DNA from: JAPYTY01 sp036338435
GTDB taxonomy: Bacteria > Acidobacteriota > UBA6911 > RPQK01 > JADFOI01
Direction: 5' to 3'
Assembly (NCBI GenBank): GCA_036338435.1
Contig: JAYZCG010000026.1
Coordinates: 16,726-80,725 of the forward strand
DNA: 64,000 bases
Below are positions 1 to 8,158 of the stretch, one piece after another. How positions within the stretch are numbered: the first letter of the stretch is position 1; each line of letters opens with the position of its first letter. The position numbers and the translations under genes are program-made. The notes under the pieces were generated by a model. That model was not told the DNA's origin. It saw only the letters and a program-made list of their open reading frames with translations, and ran no database searches.

Positions 1-1
1 T

Positions 2-871
2 ACAGCTCGAGCAGATCTTCATCCTCTAGTTTTCGAAGGGCATGAACCAGGAGGACAACTGTCTATGACAACGGACGTTGGAAACTATCCTGGTTTTCCC
101 GAGGGAATTCAGGGCCCTGATCTGGTTGACCGTATGAAGCAACAGGCAGAGCGATTTGGAGCGCAATACAGCATGGAAGTGGTCGAGCATGTCGATGTAA
201 GTAGGCGCCCGTTCGATGTAACTACAAATCAAAATAACTATGACGCTGAGAGTTTGATCATTGCTTCTGGGGCTTCAGCTAGGTTGTTGGGATTGCCGTC
301 AGAGAGGGAATTGATTGGACATGGAGTTTCGACTTGTGCGACCTGTGACGGGTACTTCTTTCGTGACCAAGAAATCGTTGTTGTCGGTGGTGGCGATACG
401 TCCATGGAAGAAGCAATATTTCTTACCAAATTTGCAAAAAAAGTTGTTGTGATTCATCGACGGAATGAACTTCGAGCATCCAAGATTATGGCAGGACGTG
501 CACTAAACCATCCTAAAATTGAGTTTGTCTGGAATTCGGTGGTTACTGAGATACTTGATCCCAAAGAGAAAAAGGTTGAAGCGGTCAGGCTCAAGAATAT
601 AGAAACTGATCAGGAGAAAACTCTTTCTGTAACGGGAGTGTTTATTGCCATTGGGCATGAGCCTAATACTAAGCCTTTTGCAGGACAACTCGATATGAAT
701 GATCAGGGATATCTGATAGTTCAGGATGGTTCTAAAACTAGCGTGGAGGGTATTTTCGCAGCTGGAGATGTCCATGACCACACGTATAGGCAGGCTATAA
801 CGGCTGCAGGAGCAGGGTGCAAAGCTGCCATAGATGCAGAAAAATTTCTCGAAGAGCAGGAAGCAGAGTAG
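2..871 (+). CDS. trxB: Thioredoxin reductase, 5' truncated by window edge
   Basis: NADPH-dependent FAD flavoenzyme that reduces thioredoxin in the cytoplasm. The reading frame is open from base 2, so the true start lies outside the window; about 25-30 residues carrying the first FAD-binding GxGxxG are missing. Visible marks are the EPGGQL and GNYPGFP segments, the redox-active CATCDG (near bases 335-355), the NADPH site GGGDTSMEEA, and the C-terminal FAD motif AAGDVHDHTYRQ. An ATG at 65 is internal and not the start. The family is unambiguous; only the beginning is missing. Confidence 0.95.
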   Translation, partial: TARADLHPLVFEGHEPGGQLSMTTDVGNYPGFPEGIQGPDLVDRMKQQAERFGAQYSMEVVEHVDVSRRPFDVTTNQNNYDAESLIIASGASARLLGLPSERELIGHGVSTCATCDGYFFRDQEIVVVGGGDTSMEEAIFLTKFAKKVVVIHRRNELRASKIMAGRALNHPKIEFVWNSVVTEILDPKEKKVEAVRLKNIETDQEKTLSVTGVFIAIGHEPNTKPFAGQLDMNDQGYLIVQDGSKTSVEGIFAAGDVHDHTYRQAITAAGAGCKAAIDAEKFLEEQEAE

Positions 872-901
872 TCTAAATTTGGCCTGATCCTATTTTTCAT
901 A

Positions 902-1426
902 ATGATTCGACGATGTCAGGATGTTGAATTTGGGACTGTGTGGGCCATCATTAATGATTCTGCTCAAGCCTACAAAGGTGTCATACCCGAGGATTGTTGG
1001 ACGGATCCGTATATGTCTCAAGACAAGCTTCAGGACGAAATTTCACAGGGTGTCCAGTTCTGGGGCTATGAGGAAGCTAATAAATTAGTGGCAGTGATGG
1101 GGACCCAGTCTCTGCAGGGAATTACTTTAATTCGCCACGCCTATGTGAGTACTGCCAGGCGTAATTGTGGAATTGGTGGGCAGATGCTTGCTTTTCTTCA
1201 AGGCACTATTGATCAGCCGCTTCTGATTGGAACATGGGCTGATGCGGTGTGGGCCATTGACTTTTATAAAAAGTATGGATTTCAACAGGTATCTAAACAA
1301 GAGAAAAATAGATTGCTGAAACAGTATTGGACAATAAGCGATCGTCAGATTGAGACCTCTGTTGTGCTGGCTGATAAGAAGTGGCGGAACTCTGCCCCAG
1401 TTAAGAGATCTCAAGCAGGGGCGTAG
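902..1426 (+). CDS. GNAT family N-acetyltransferase
   Basis: 174-residue protein with a GNAT fold. An acetyl-CoA pyrophosphate-binding loop of the RRxxGIGG type lies at residues 86-93, and the C-terminal ADAVWAIDFYKKYGF segment is typical of the last strands of GNAT enzymes. It would transfer an acetyl group from acetyl-CoA to an amine; the substrate cannot be inferred. It begins 30 bases after trxB on the same strand and may be cotranscribed with it. It ends 5 bases before the convergent DUF5916 gene. Confidence 0.8.
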   Translation: MIRRCQDVEFGTVWAIINDSAQAYKGVIPEDCWTDPYMSQDKLQDEISQGVQFWGYEEANKLVAVMGTQSLQGITLIRHAYVSTARRNCGIGGQMLAFLQGTIDQPLLIGTWADAVWAIDFYKKYGFQQVSKQEKNRLLKQYWTISDRQIETSVVLADKKWRNSAPVKRSQAGA

Positions 1427-1431
1427 GTGTT

Positions 1432-3627
1432 TCAAAAATCGAACGAATGGGTAAGCTTAATCGCAAAGGAACGATCCATACTACTGGGACGGCCGCTTCG
1501 ATCACGGAAATCGTTGAGGACAATAAAAAGGTCATCTCCTGGCCGATAGATGTAGTTGAGCCTAATACTGTAGCCAACAAGGTCACTGGAGCTATTGTAC
1601 TGGATGCGCGTGCTGGTCAGCCATTTTCGACTAAGGGCGATGTTGACGCCACTGTTGATTTGGTGGAAGGTCTCGAGTTCTCCACCCAAAAGACCGATCT
1701 GGTTGAGGGAATAGTCAACTTCAGCGGAGATCTGGCTATTCAACTTGAAAACTGGACCCATGGTCCAGAGGTGGCGACGACCGCCTTCTCCGTAGTAGTC
1801 CATTTCGTATCGGTAACCAATCTGGCCACTTACCATGCGAGCAGGGTTTAGACTGTAAGTCAACGGGAAATACCACCAACTGTAACGTCCTTTTGGAACC
1901 GATAAATTGCCAGGTAGGCGGAGCGGTTCAAGCAGGTTTTCTGTTTCGTGGTGAGGAGCTAATCTAATCCAACTCCCATTCTCAAAGAAAATAGAGTAAT
2001 TAAAATGGTGAATTCTGGTTTCCAGCTCATTAGTAGATACTCTTTGGAAGTCCTCTAACCGATAGGAAAAGTTGAATCGGCGAATAATGTCACTTTCAGG
2101 ACGAGGTGTGTAGGCAAATCTTGACTCTAATTTACGTGTTCCTTTGCGCTCGATGAAGCCCAGGTCTGAGTCGAAATTATTCTGAAGGTGGGTATAGCTA
2201 AATCCTGCATCGATCAAATCATCTTTCCAACTTATGGAACCAATTCCAATCATTTGATTGTCGTCGACCCCATCGGTGAAGGAACTTCCAATAAGACCCG
2301 TTATTTGTAGATGTTCCAAAAGTGTAAAATTTTGGTCAATACCGATTACTCGGTTGTAGTCGCCATCTTCAGCTTGTCGGTTAGTGAAAAAGAATCCCAG
2401 ATTGGAGCGGGCAAGAATGTCTCGTTTTAGACGAAAAACAGCAAAATTGTCCCCCGGTCTATCTCCAAAATTATCGGTTTGAGCTTCTAAAAAACCCACG
2501 GTGAATTTTTCGCCAAGTTTTCCAGTTATCTTGGCTCCGGCCAACATGGGGATTTCCGTTCCCCGGTTAGAAAGCCCAATCCGACGGCTATGGTACAACT
2601 TGATTTGAGGGCGGCCTTCACCCCGAAAGATACCAAATTCAAAAATGCCGGCACCCTCCAGAAAAAATTCTCGCTTTTCAGGAAAGAAGAGAGGGAAACG
2701 CTCGAAATTTATAATCTGGTCGTCCACTTCGGTTTGGGCGAAATCTGTGTTGAGGGTTAGATCTAGAGTTAGACCCGAAGTAACAGCGTATTTAAGATCT
2801 TCCAAACCAATATCACCTAGGAAGTTTGTGTTTCGGTTATTTGTTCCGCGTGTCAGAATTCGGGTTCCTACGTAAGGTTTGATTCGGAGACTTAGCGTGC
2901 TTTCAACATCGGTCATTCCGTAGAGATGGCCAGCCTGTGATACCTGCTCAAAAGTAAAGCTTCGGCTGAAGTTATTCCAGTAGCTCGATTCGTTTTTGCG
3001 TTTAATGATGCGCTCAAAATCGGCACCGAAGACTACATCGCCATCAGAGCTAGAGAATCGGATAGAACTGAGAGGAATTCGGATTTCGGCCGACCAACCG
3101 TTCTCATCAATTATGGCTTGTGCTTCCCATTTTTCATCCCAACTAGAATTTATATCTCTTCCCTCATCTGTAACCAGGGCATCATACTGGGTGCCCCTAG
3201 GGTTGATTCGGAATAAAAAGGCATTACGATGATCATGAAAGGTATCCAGAATAACTCCGAAGCTGTCATCGTTTTCAAACTTGTTGTCGCGCCGTAACTC
3301 GGTGGCCAGAATCCCCTCTACCTGAGAGTCAAAGCACGTAACTCCGAAGTAGATGTTTTCGTTGTCGTATAGAACACGTACTTCCGTCCGCTCCGTAGCA
3401 GGGGCCCCCTCATCGGGATCCTTTTGTGTGAAATCAACAACCCTTTCTGCCGTACTCCAGGCCTTTTCATCAAGGAGTCCATTCATACTGATTTCCTCCC
3501 CAATCTTGGTCAGGCGCAGAGATTTACCATGCTGTAAAGTAACTGAGTCCTGTTGTGCTGTGACGTTTGATTGGACTATGGTCAGAGAACACAGGACGAG
3601 TAGGATAGATGTTTTTTTCAATTGCAA
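1432..3627 (-). CDS. Secreted DUF5916 protein with CBM9-like N-terminal domain
   Basis: 731 residues. A signal peptide (about residues 1-24, ending near VTAQQ) is followed by a carbohydrate-binding-family-9-like domain (about 40-230), then a long beta-rich DUF5916 region. The C-terminal strands end in aromatic Phe (HSFDF), as in outer-membrane beta barrels. The start is TTG, chosen because AGGGGG lies about 8 bases upstream and no in-frame ATG fits the signal peptide. Such proteins are common in Bacteroidota, Gemmatimonadota and Acidobacteriota; their function is not established. An outer-membrane location is inferred from the barrel-like C terminus. Confidence 0.8.
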   Translation of the reverse strand: MQLKKTSILLVLCSLTIVQSNVTAQQDSVTLQHGKSLRLTKIGEEISMNGLLDEKAWSTAERVVDFTQKDPDEGAPATERTEVRVLYDNENIYFGVTCFDSQVEGILATELRRDNKFENDDSFGVILDTFHDHRNAFLFRINPRGTQYDALVTDEGRDINSSWDEKWEAQAIIDENGWSAEIRIPLSSIRFSSSDGDVVFGADFERIIKRKNESSYWNNFSRSFTFEQVSQAGHLYGMTDVESTLSLRIKPYVGTRILTRGTNNRNTNFLGDIGLEDLKYAVTSGLTLDLTLNTDFAQTEVDDQIINFERFPLFFPEKREFFLEGAGIFEFGIFRGEGRPQIKLYHSRRIGLSNRGTEIPMLAGAKITGKLGEKFTVGFLEAQTDNFGDRPGDNFAVFRLKRDILARSNLGFFFTNRQAEDGDYNRVIGIDQNFTLLEHLQITGLIGSSFTDGVDDNQMIGIGSISWKDDLIDAGFSYTHLQNNFDSDLGFIERKGTRKLESRFAYTPRPESDIIRRFNFSYRLEDFQRVSTNELETRIHHFNYSIFFENGSWIRLAPHHETENLLEPLRLPGNLSVPKGRYSWWYFPLTYSLNPARMVSGQIGYRYEMDYYGEGGRRHLWTMGPVFKLNSQISAEVDYSLNQIGLLGGELETFHQINSGVNIALSRKWLTSTRIQYNSSSDLVGYSIRLNYIYRPGDDLFIVLNDFRDRSGRPSSMDRSFAIKLTHSFDF

Positions 3628-3800
3628 CTTAGTGCCCCCTCATGTGACTTGTTTTTACCGTTCAGAGTATACAGGAATAACTCATACTCTGAGATAATGG
3701 ACTTGATTACAGGGGACAATATGTATGATCGTTATGTTAATTAGTTTCAAGAATAATGGACTATTGTGAGATGCACTAGAACGCTATTACCTGACTGCAA

Positions 3801-3829
3801 TTAGCCGTTATATGGAGTGACGTTATAAT
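3801..3829 (+). promoter_or_regulatory. Candidate promoter of the DegT-type aminotransferase gene
   Basis: A perfect TATAAT lies at 3824-3829, 21 bases before the ATG at 3851. The -35 position with 17-base spacing reads TTAGCC, a weak match to TTGACA. Transcription from here would give a leader of about 15 bases. This rests on the -10 match alone. Confidence 0.35.
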
Positions 3830-3850
3830 GCACACAAGTTAGAGTAACCG

Positions 3851-5020
3851 ATGAAAAAAGTACCTTTTGCAGATCTTGGAGCTCTCCATGGGGAGATGCG
3901 TGAGGAAATTGACACTCTCATTGCTGAGATTATTGATCAATCTAGTTTTGTTGGTGGGCCCTATGTCGAGGGTTTTGAAGAGAGTTTTGCAAGTTACTGT
4001 GGTGTACGCTTTGCAGTTTCCTGTGCTAGTGGGACCGATGCTTTGAAACTAGCGCTTATGTCAGTTGGCATAGGTTCCGACGAAGAAGTGATTACGGTTC
4101 CCCATACTTTTGTCGCTACCATCGAAGCGATTATCGCGGTTGGAGCTCATCCAATTTTTGTAGATATAGAGGATGATACTTACAATATTTCAGTGGAGCG
4201 GTTGGGAGAATTTTTGGAGGAAAAGTGTCTGGTCCAATCGGATGGACGCCTGAAAAATAAAGTTTCCGGTCGTTTGGTAACCGCCCTTCTTCCAGTTCAT
4301 CTTTACGGCCTTGCTGCCGATATGGAGCCAATTCTCAACTTGGCTAATAGATTTAACTTGAAGGTTATTGAGGATGCAGCTCAGGCTCATGGTGCGCTTT
4401 ATTTGATAGGTGGCAAGGAAAAAAAAGTCGGAACATTTGGAGAAGTTGGAGCATTTAGTTTCTATCCAGGAAAGAATTTAGGAGCTATGGGAGATGGTGG
4501 AGCTATTGTCACAGACGATCCTGAACGGGATCGCCGAATGCGTATGTGGCGCGATCATGGCCAAAGCGAGAAATATTTTTATCTTTCATCACGCGGTTGG
4601 AATATCAGACTAGATGCTATGCAATGTGCGGTGTTGAATGCGAAGTTGTCCAGACTGGATGCCTGGAATGATGGGCGGCGACAAGTTGCCGGGTGGTATC
4701 GGAAAAGACTTCAGGATGATCGTATCATTCTTCCTATTGAGCCTTCTGGACGAAAACATGTTTACCATGTGTTTGTAGTACGTTTGTCAGATCGGTTCAA
4801 TGTTCGTAAAAAGTTATCAAACTGTGGGATACAGACCGGGCTGCACTACCCAATTTCACTGCATCTACAAGAAGGATATAGTTATCTAGGATATCAACAG
4901 GGGGATTTCCCGGAAGCTGAGGCAGTTGCGGAATCGATACTATCTCTTCCAATGTTCCCGCACATGACTGAGGAACAAGTCGATTATGTGTGTGAGAATC
5001 TACTGTCGGGACTTTCTTAG
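3851..5020 (+). CDS. DegT/DnrJ/EryC1/StrS family aminotransferase
   Basis: PLP-dependent aminotransferase (389 residues) of the family that makes amino sugars for surface polysaccharides or secondary metabolites. The cofactor motifs are intact: SGTDALKLAL at about 60-69, EDAAQAHGA with the pyridine-binding Asp near 175, and SFYPGKNLGAMGDGG with the Schiff-base Lys near 208. Length is normal. There are no sugar dehydratase or glycosyltransferase neighbours, so the nucleotide-sugar substrate is unknown. No strong ribosome site precedes the ATG. Confidence 0.9.
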   Translation: MKKVPFADLGALHGEMREEIDTLIAEIIDQSSFVGGPYVEGFEESFASYCGVRFAVSCASGTDALKLALMSVGIGSDEEVITVPHTFVATIEAIIAVGAHPIFVDIEDDTYNISVERLGEFLEEKCLVQSDGRLKNKVSGRLVTALLPVHLYGLAADMEPILNLANRFNLKVIEDAAQAHGALYLIGGKEKKVGTFGEVGAFSFYPGKNLGAMGDGGAIVTDDPERDRRMRMWRDHGQSEKYFYLSSRGWNIRLDAMQCAVLNAKLSRLDAWNDGRRQVAGWYRKRLQDDRIILPIEPSGRKHVYHVFVVRLSDRFNVRKKLSNCGIQTGLHYPISLHLQEGYSYLGYQQGDFPEAEAVAESILSLPMFPHMTEEQVDYVCENLLSGLS

Positions 5021-5059
5021 TCAGCAGTAAGGATCATTTTTCTGTAGAATAAAATAGTT

Positions 5060-5761
5060 ATGAAATTTGTGAAGACAGGTGCTCCAAAGCCGACTGCAGA
5101 ATATTTGCAACCGACAGAGTTCTTTGATTTCGAAATGGCTTCTGTTCGGGAATTTGTGGAAGATGTGACCCGTCCAACTCAAACTGATGTTGAGAAGGCA
5201 ATCAGCTTATACTATGCGGTGCGCGACACCATCCGCTACGATCCTTATCGGGATAAGCTTGATTGTGAATCCTACAAGGCGAGCAATTTACTAGCTGTCA
5301 AAGCAGGGTTTTGTCTTCCCAAGGCCAACCTTCTAGTGGCCACAGCGCGAGCTGTTAAGATCCATGCAGCCATCGGGTTGTCAGATGTGATCAACCATCT
5401 TTGCACCGAACGACTTCGAAACATCATGGGAGGCAAGGACCTTTTTATCAACCATGGTTATGCCGTTCTCTATCTGGGAGGACACTGGGTCAAAGCTGCA
5501 CCGGCTTTCAATATTGAACTATGTGAGCGGTTCCATGTGATGCCGACCGAGTTCGATGGTAAATCTGATGCTCTCTTTCAGCCGTTTGACACTAAGGGGC
5601 GTCTTCATATGGAGTACGTTCGTGACCATGGAATCTGGTCAGATTTCCCTTTTAATCAAGTGGGAGAGGACTTCTGCAATTATTATCCTGACAGCTTTTG
5701 CAATGCGGACACGTCGATTGCAGCCCAACCAAAATTTGACGAAGAACAGCCATTGGGCTGA
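5060..5761 (+). CDS. Transglutaminase-like cysteine protease-fold protein
   Basis: 233 residues with a transglutaminase-like core. Cys85 in GFCLPKANL and His132 in INHGYAVLYL fit the first two members of the Cys-His-Asp triad. The position that usually carries Asp (WxxxDPT) reads WVKAAPAFN, so Asn151 or another residue would have to take the third role. The C-terminal EFDGKSDALFQPFD and MEYVRDHG segments look like the bacterial subfamily with this layout. No signal peptide is seen, so it is likely cytoplasmic. It follows the DegT gene by 39 bases; a functional link is not evident. Confidence 0.75.
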   Translation: MKFVKTGAPKPTAEYLQPTEFFDFEMASVREFVEDVTRPTQTDVEKAISLYYAVRDTIRYDPYRDKLDCESYKASNLLAVKAGFCLPKANLLVATARAVKIHAAIGLSDVINHLCTERLRNIMGGKDLFINHGYAVLYLGGHWVKAAPAFNIELCERFHVMPTEFDGKSDALFQPFDTKGRLHMEYVRDHGIWSDFPFNQVGEDFCNYYPDSFCNADTSIAAQPKFDEEQPLG

Positions 5762-5823
5762 TTTGATGTGAATTGGATGTGTGTTCTCTGCTATCCAATG
5801 TGGTTTTAGCTATAGAGTCTCGC

Positions 5824-7626
5824 CTATGCTTCTGGTTTGCGGAGATCCGCGATCATGTCTTGTACCTGCGGTGAAGGTGGTGGGAAAAAAGGAGTTAGTA
5901 GGAAAGTTGTCCCAAAGTTGAGTAGCATTCCCACCGCTCCGATACCTTGGGGGCCAATTCCAAAGCACCAGTTAGACATCCCTCCATAGACACTTGCAAT
6001 GATGTAGTAGGCAGTGAAAGTGATTCCAACGACCATGCCAGTTGTTGCAGGTATCGTTCCAATGCGTTTGGAAAAAATCCCTAACACCAGAGCTGGAAAG
6101 AAACTAGAGGCTGCCAACCCAAAAGCAAAGGCCACTACTTGGCTAACAAATCCTGGAGGAAAGATTCCAAATAATCCTGCAATCACGACGGCAAAACTAA
6201 TGACTATTCGGCCTACCAACAGCCGACGGGATTCGCTAGCAACTGGATTAATAATACGATAATAGAAGTCATGTGCTACGCTGGATGAAATCACGAGTAG
6301 TAGACCACTGGCGGTGGAAAGAGCTGCTGCCAGACCCCCAGCTGCGACTAGAGCAATAATCCAGTTAGCCAGTTCTGCCATTTCAGGAGTTGCGAGTACA
6401 ATAATATCTCGATCTGGGCCAACTAGGTTCAATTCGCGAAGTACTTGTCTTCCGTCTGTTCCCTCAGAGCCGTTAGTATCTATCCATTGTTGGTGTTCTG
6501 TCCTAATTGTGGAAAAGTGTGTCGAGGCCAACTGACCTCTGCGAAATATTTCATTTTGGCTAAACTGATCTGGGTTTTCTGTGCCGTAGTATTCCACCGT
6601 GTTGTCACCATCATCTAACCACACGATGAGACCTGTTTTTTCCCAGTTGTCGAACCAGCTCGGAAGTTCTTGAGTACTCTTGCCGTGCAGACTTTGGATC
6701 ATGTAGTAGCGGGCAAATGAAGCGGTAGCTGGTGCGGTAAGGTAGAGCAGAGAGATAAAAAAGAGAGCCCAAAATGCACTCCAGCGCGCAGCCTTAACTG
6801 TTTTTACCGTATAGAACCGGACGATTACGTGGGGTAGCCCAGCTGTTCCTACCATAAGGGCTAATACCGCACAAAAGACATTAATTCTGTCCCAGCTACC
6901 AGTAAAAGCTTCTGTATATGAGGTGAACCCCAGATCTGTGTGAATCTGATTCAGCTTGTCCAAAAGGTATATCCCTTCACCTAGCAGATTGCTGCCCATT
7001 CCAATTTGGGGTATCGGATGTCCAGTGAGACGAATGCTGATAGCGATGGCGGGAATTAGAAAAGCTGTAATTAAGACCCAGTATTGTGCTACCTGAGTCC
7101 AGGTAATTCCCTTCATTCCACCTAGGGCGGCGTAGATGAAGACAATGACCATACCGATTGTAACCCCAACATTGATGTCTACTTCCAGGAATCGAGAAAA
7201 GACAATCCCTACTCCCCGCATTTGTCCGGCTACATAGGTAAAGCTTATAAAGATGGCACACAAAACTGCAACTAGCCGAGCCATATTAGATTCGTAGCGG
7301 TCTCCGATAAAGTCAGGAACCGTATAATGGCCAAATTTTCTCAGGTAAGGTGCCAGTAGTAGGGCAAGAAGTACATAGCCCCCGGTCCAGCCCATCAAGT
7401 ACACGCCACCGGCATACCCCATAGTGGCAATAAGTCCTGCCATGGAAATGAACGAGGCAGCGCTCATCCAATCGGCCGCCGTGGCCATGCCATTTGCAAT
7501 AGCTGGTATTCCGCGTCCGGCTACATAGAATCCTTGGGTGTCGCGTACGCGAGAAAGCCACGCGATGATGAGATACAAACTAAAGGTGATACCGACAAAC
7601 AGAAATGTCCAGTACTGAATACTCAT
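5824..7626 (-). CDS. Sodium:solute symporter, large subunit (VC_2705-type)
   Basis: 600-residue inner-membrane transporter of the SSS family with about 13 hydrophobic segments, starting FLFVGITFSLYLIIAW. The segments GFYVAGRGIPAIANGMA, ATAADWMSAASFISMAG and the acetate-permease-like YVAGQMRGVG region match the ActP-related VC_2705 subfamily (TIGR03648). A hydrophilic insertion of about 100 residues lies near 330-430. These large subunits are usually encoded after a small DUF4212 partner, as here 32 bases upstream. Substrate is probably a short organic acid, inferred from the family. Confidence 0.88.
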   Translation of the reverse strand: MSIQYWTFLFVGITFSLYLIIAWLSRVRDTQGFYVAGRGIPAIANGMATAADWMSAASFISMAGLIATMGYAGGVYLMGWTGGYVLLALLLAPYLRKFGHYTVPDFIGDRYESNMARLVAVLCAIFISFTYVAGQMRGVGIVFSRFLEVDINVGVTIGMVIVFIYAALGGMKGITWTQVAQYWVLITAFLIPAIAISIRLTGHPIPQIGMGSNLLGEGIYLLDKLNQIHTDLGFTSYTEAFTGSWDRINVFCAVLALMVGTAGLPHVIVRFYTVKTVKAARWSAFWALFFISLLYLTAPATASFARYYMIQSLHGKSTQELPSWFDNWEKTGLIVWLDDGDNTVEYYGTENPDQFSQNEIFRRGQLASTHFSTIRTEHQQWIDTNGSEGTDGRQVLRELNLVGPDRDIIVLATPEMAELANWIIALVAAGGLAAALSTASGLLLVISSSVAHDFYYRIINPVASESRRLLVGRIVISFAVVIAGLFGIFPPGFVSQVVAFAFGLAASSFFPALVLGIFSKRIGTIPATTGMVVGITFTAYYIIASVYGGMSNWCFGIGPQGIGAVGMLLNFGTTFLLTPFFPPPSPQVQDMIADLRKPEA

Positions 7627-7658
7627 TTTCTATGGTGTGTAGCGTTGTAGATAGGATT

Positions 7659-7973
7659 TTACTTTCGGAATTGGTTTAGTTTTGTTGAGTATTGTGTGTC
7701 GAGACGGTTTAACAAGATGGCATATACTAGGATCAACAGGACGAAAACAAGGATGCTACCTTGTTGTGCAAACCAAAAACCCAGGGGGAATCCGCCCAGA
7801 TTATAATTATTGAGCAGGTCTGTGATGAGTACTCCGCATCCTAGCCCGACCACTGCCCAGATAATCAGCAGTACGGTTGTAATAAGTATATTCTTGTACC
7901 AGTAACGGCCGATGGAATTACCTACACGCGAATCATGAATGTCAGTTTGCGTAGAGACCTTGTTTGGGCTCAT
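7659..7973 (-). CDS. DUF4212 small subunit of sodium:solute symporter
   Basis: 104-residue protein with two membrane helices (about residues 28-52 and 65-89) and the conserved LGGFPLGFWFAQQGSI stretch. It matches the small subunit family (TIGR03647/DUF4212) that accompanies VC_2705-type sodium:solute symporters. It lies directly upstream of the large subunit on the same strand, 32 bases apart, so the two form an operon and probably a transport complex. The 185-base gap to the divergent amidohydrolase must hold both promoters. Confidence 0.88.
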   Translation of the reverse strand: MSPNKVSTQTDIHDSRVGNSIGRYWYKNILITTVLLIIWAVVGLGCGVLITDLLNNYNLGGFPLGFWFAQQGSILVFVLLILVYAILLNRLDTQYSTKLNQFRK

Positions 7974-8158
7974 AAAAATTCTAATTTACTCCAAAATACA
8001 GACTTGACGGGCGATCTTACTCCATGAGATCGCTGGACACAAATGGAGAAGACAGAAAGGGTCTACGGACTGCCTTGAAACCCTTTGCCCAGCTGGATTG
8101 TTGATTTTTTAATTGATAAGATAAGTGAACCGCAGAGCTTAACTATTTGGAGGGCAAA

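Noticed and set aside
1447..1851. 134-residue frame on the plus strand inside the DUF5916 gene
   Set aside because: It lies wholly opposite a gene with a signal peptide, domain pattern and ribosome site; its product shows no family feature.
8147..8158. TTG start for the amidohydrolase
   Set aside because: The TTG is part of the ribosome site itself; the ATG at 8159 gives the proper spacing and signal peptide.
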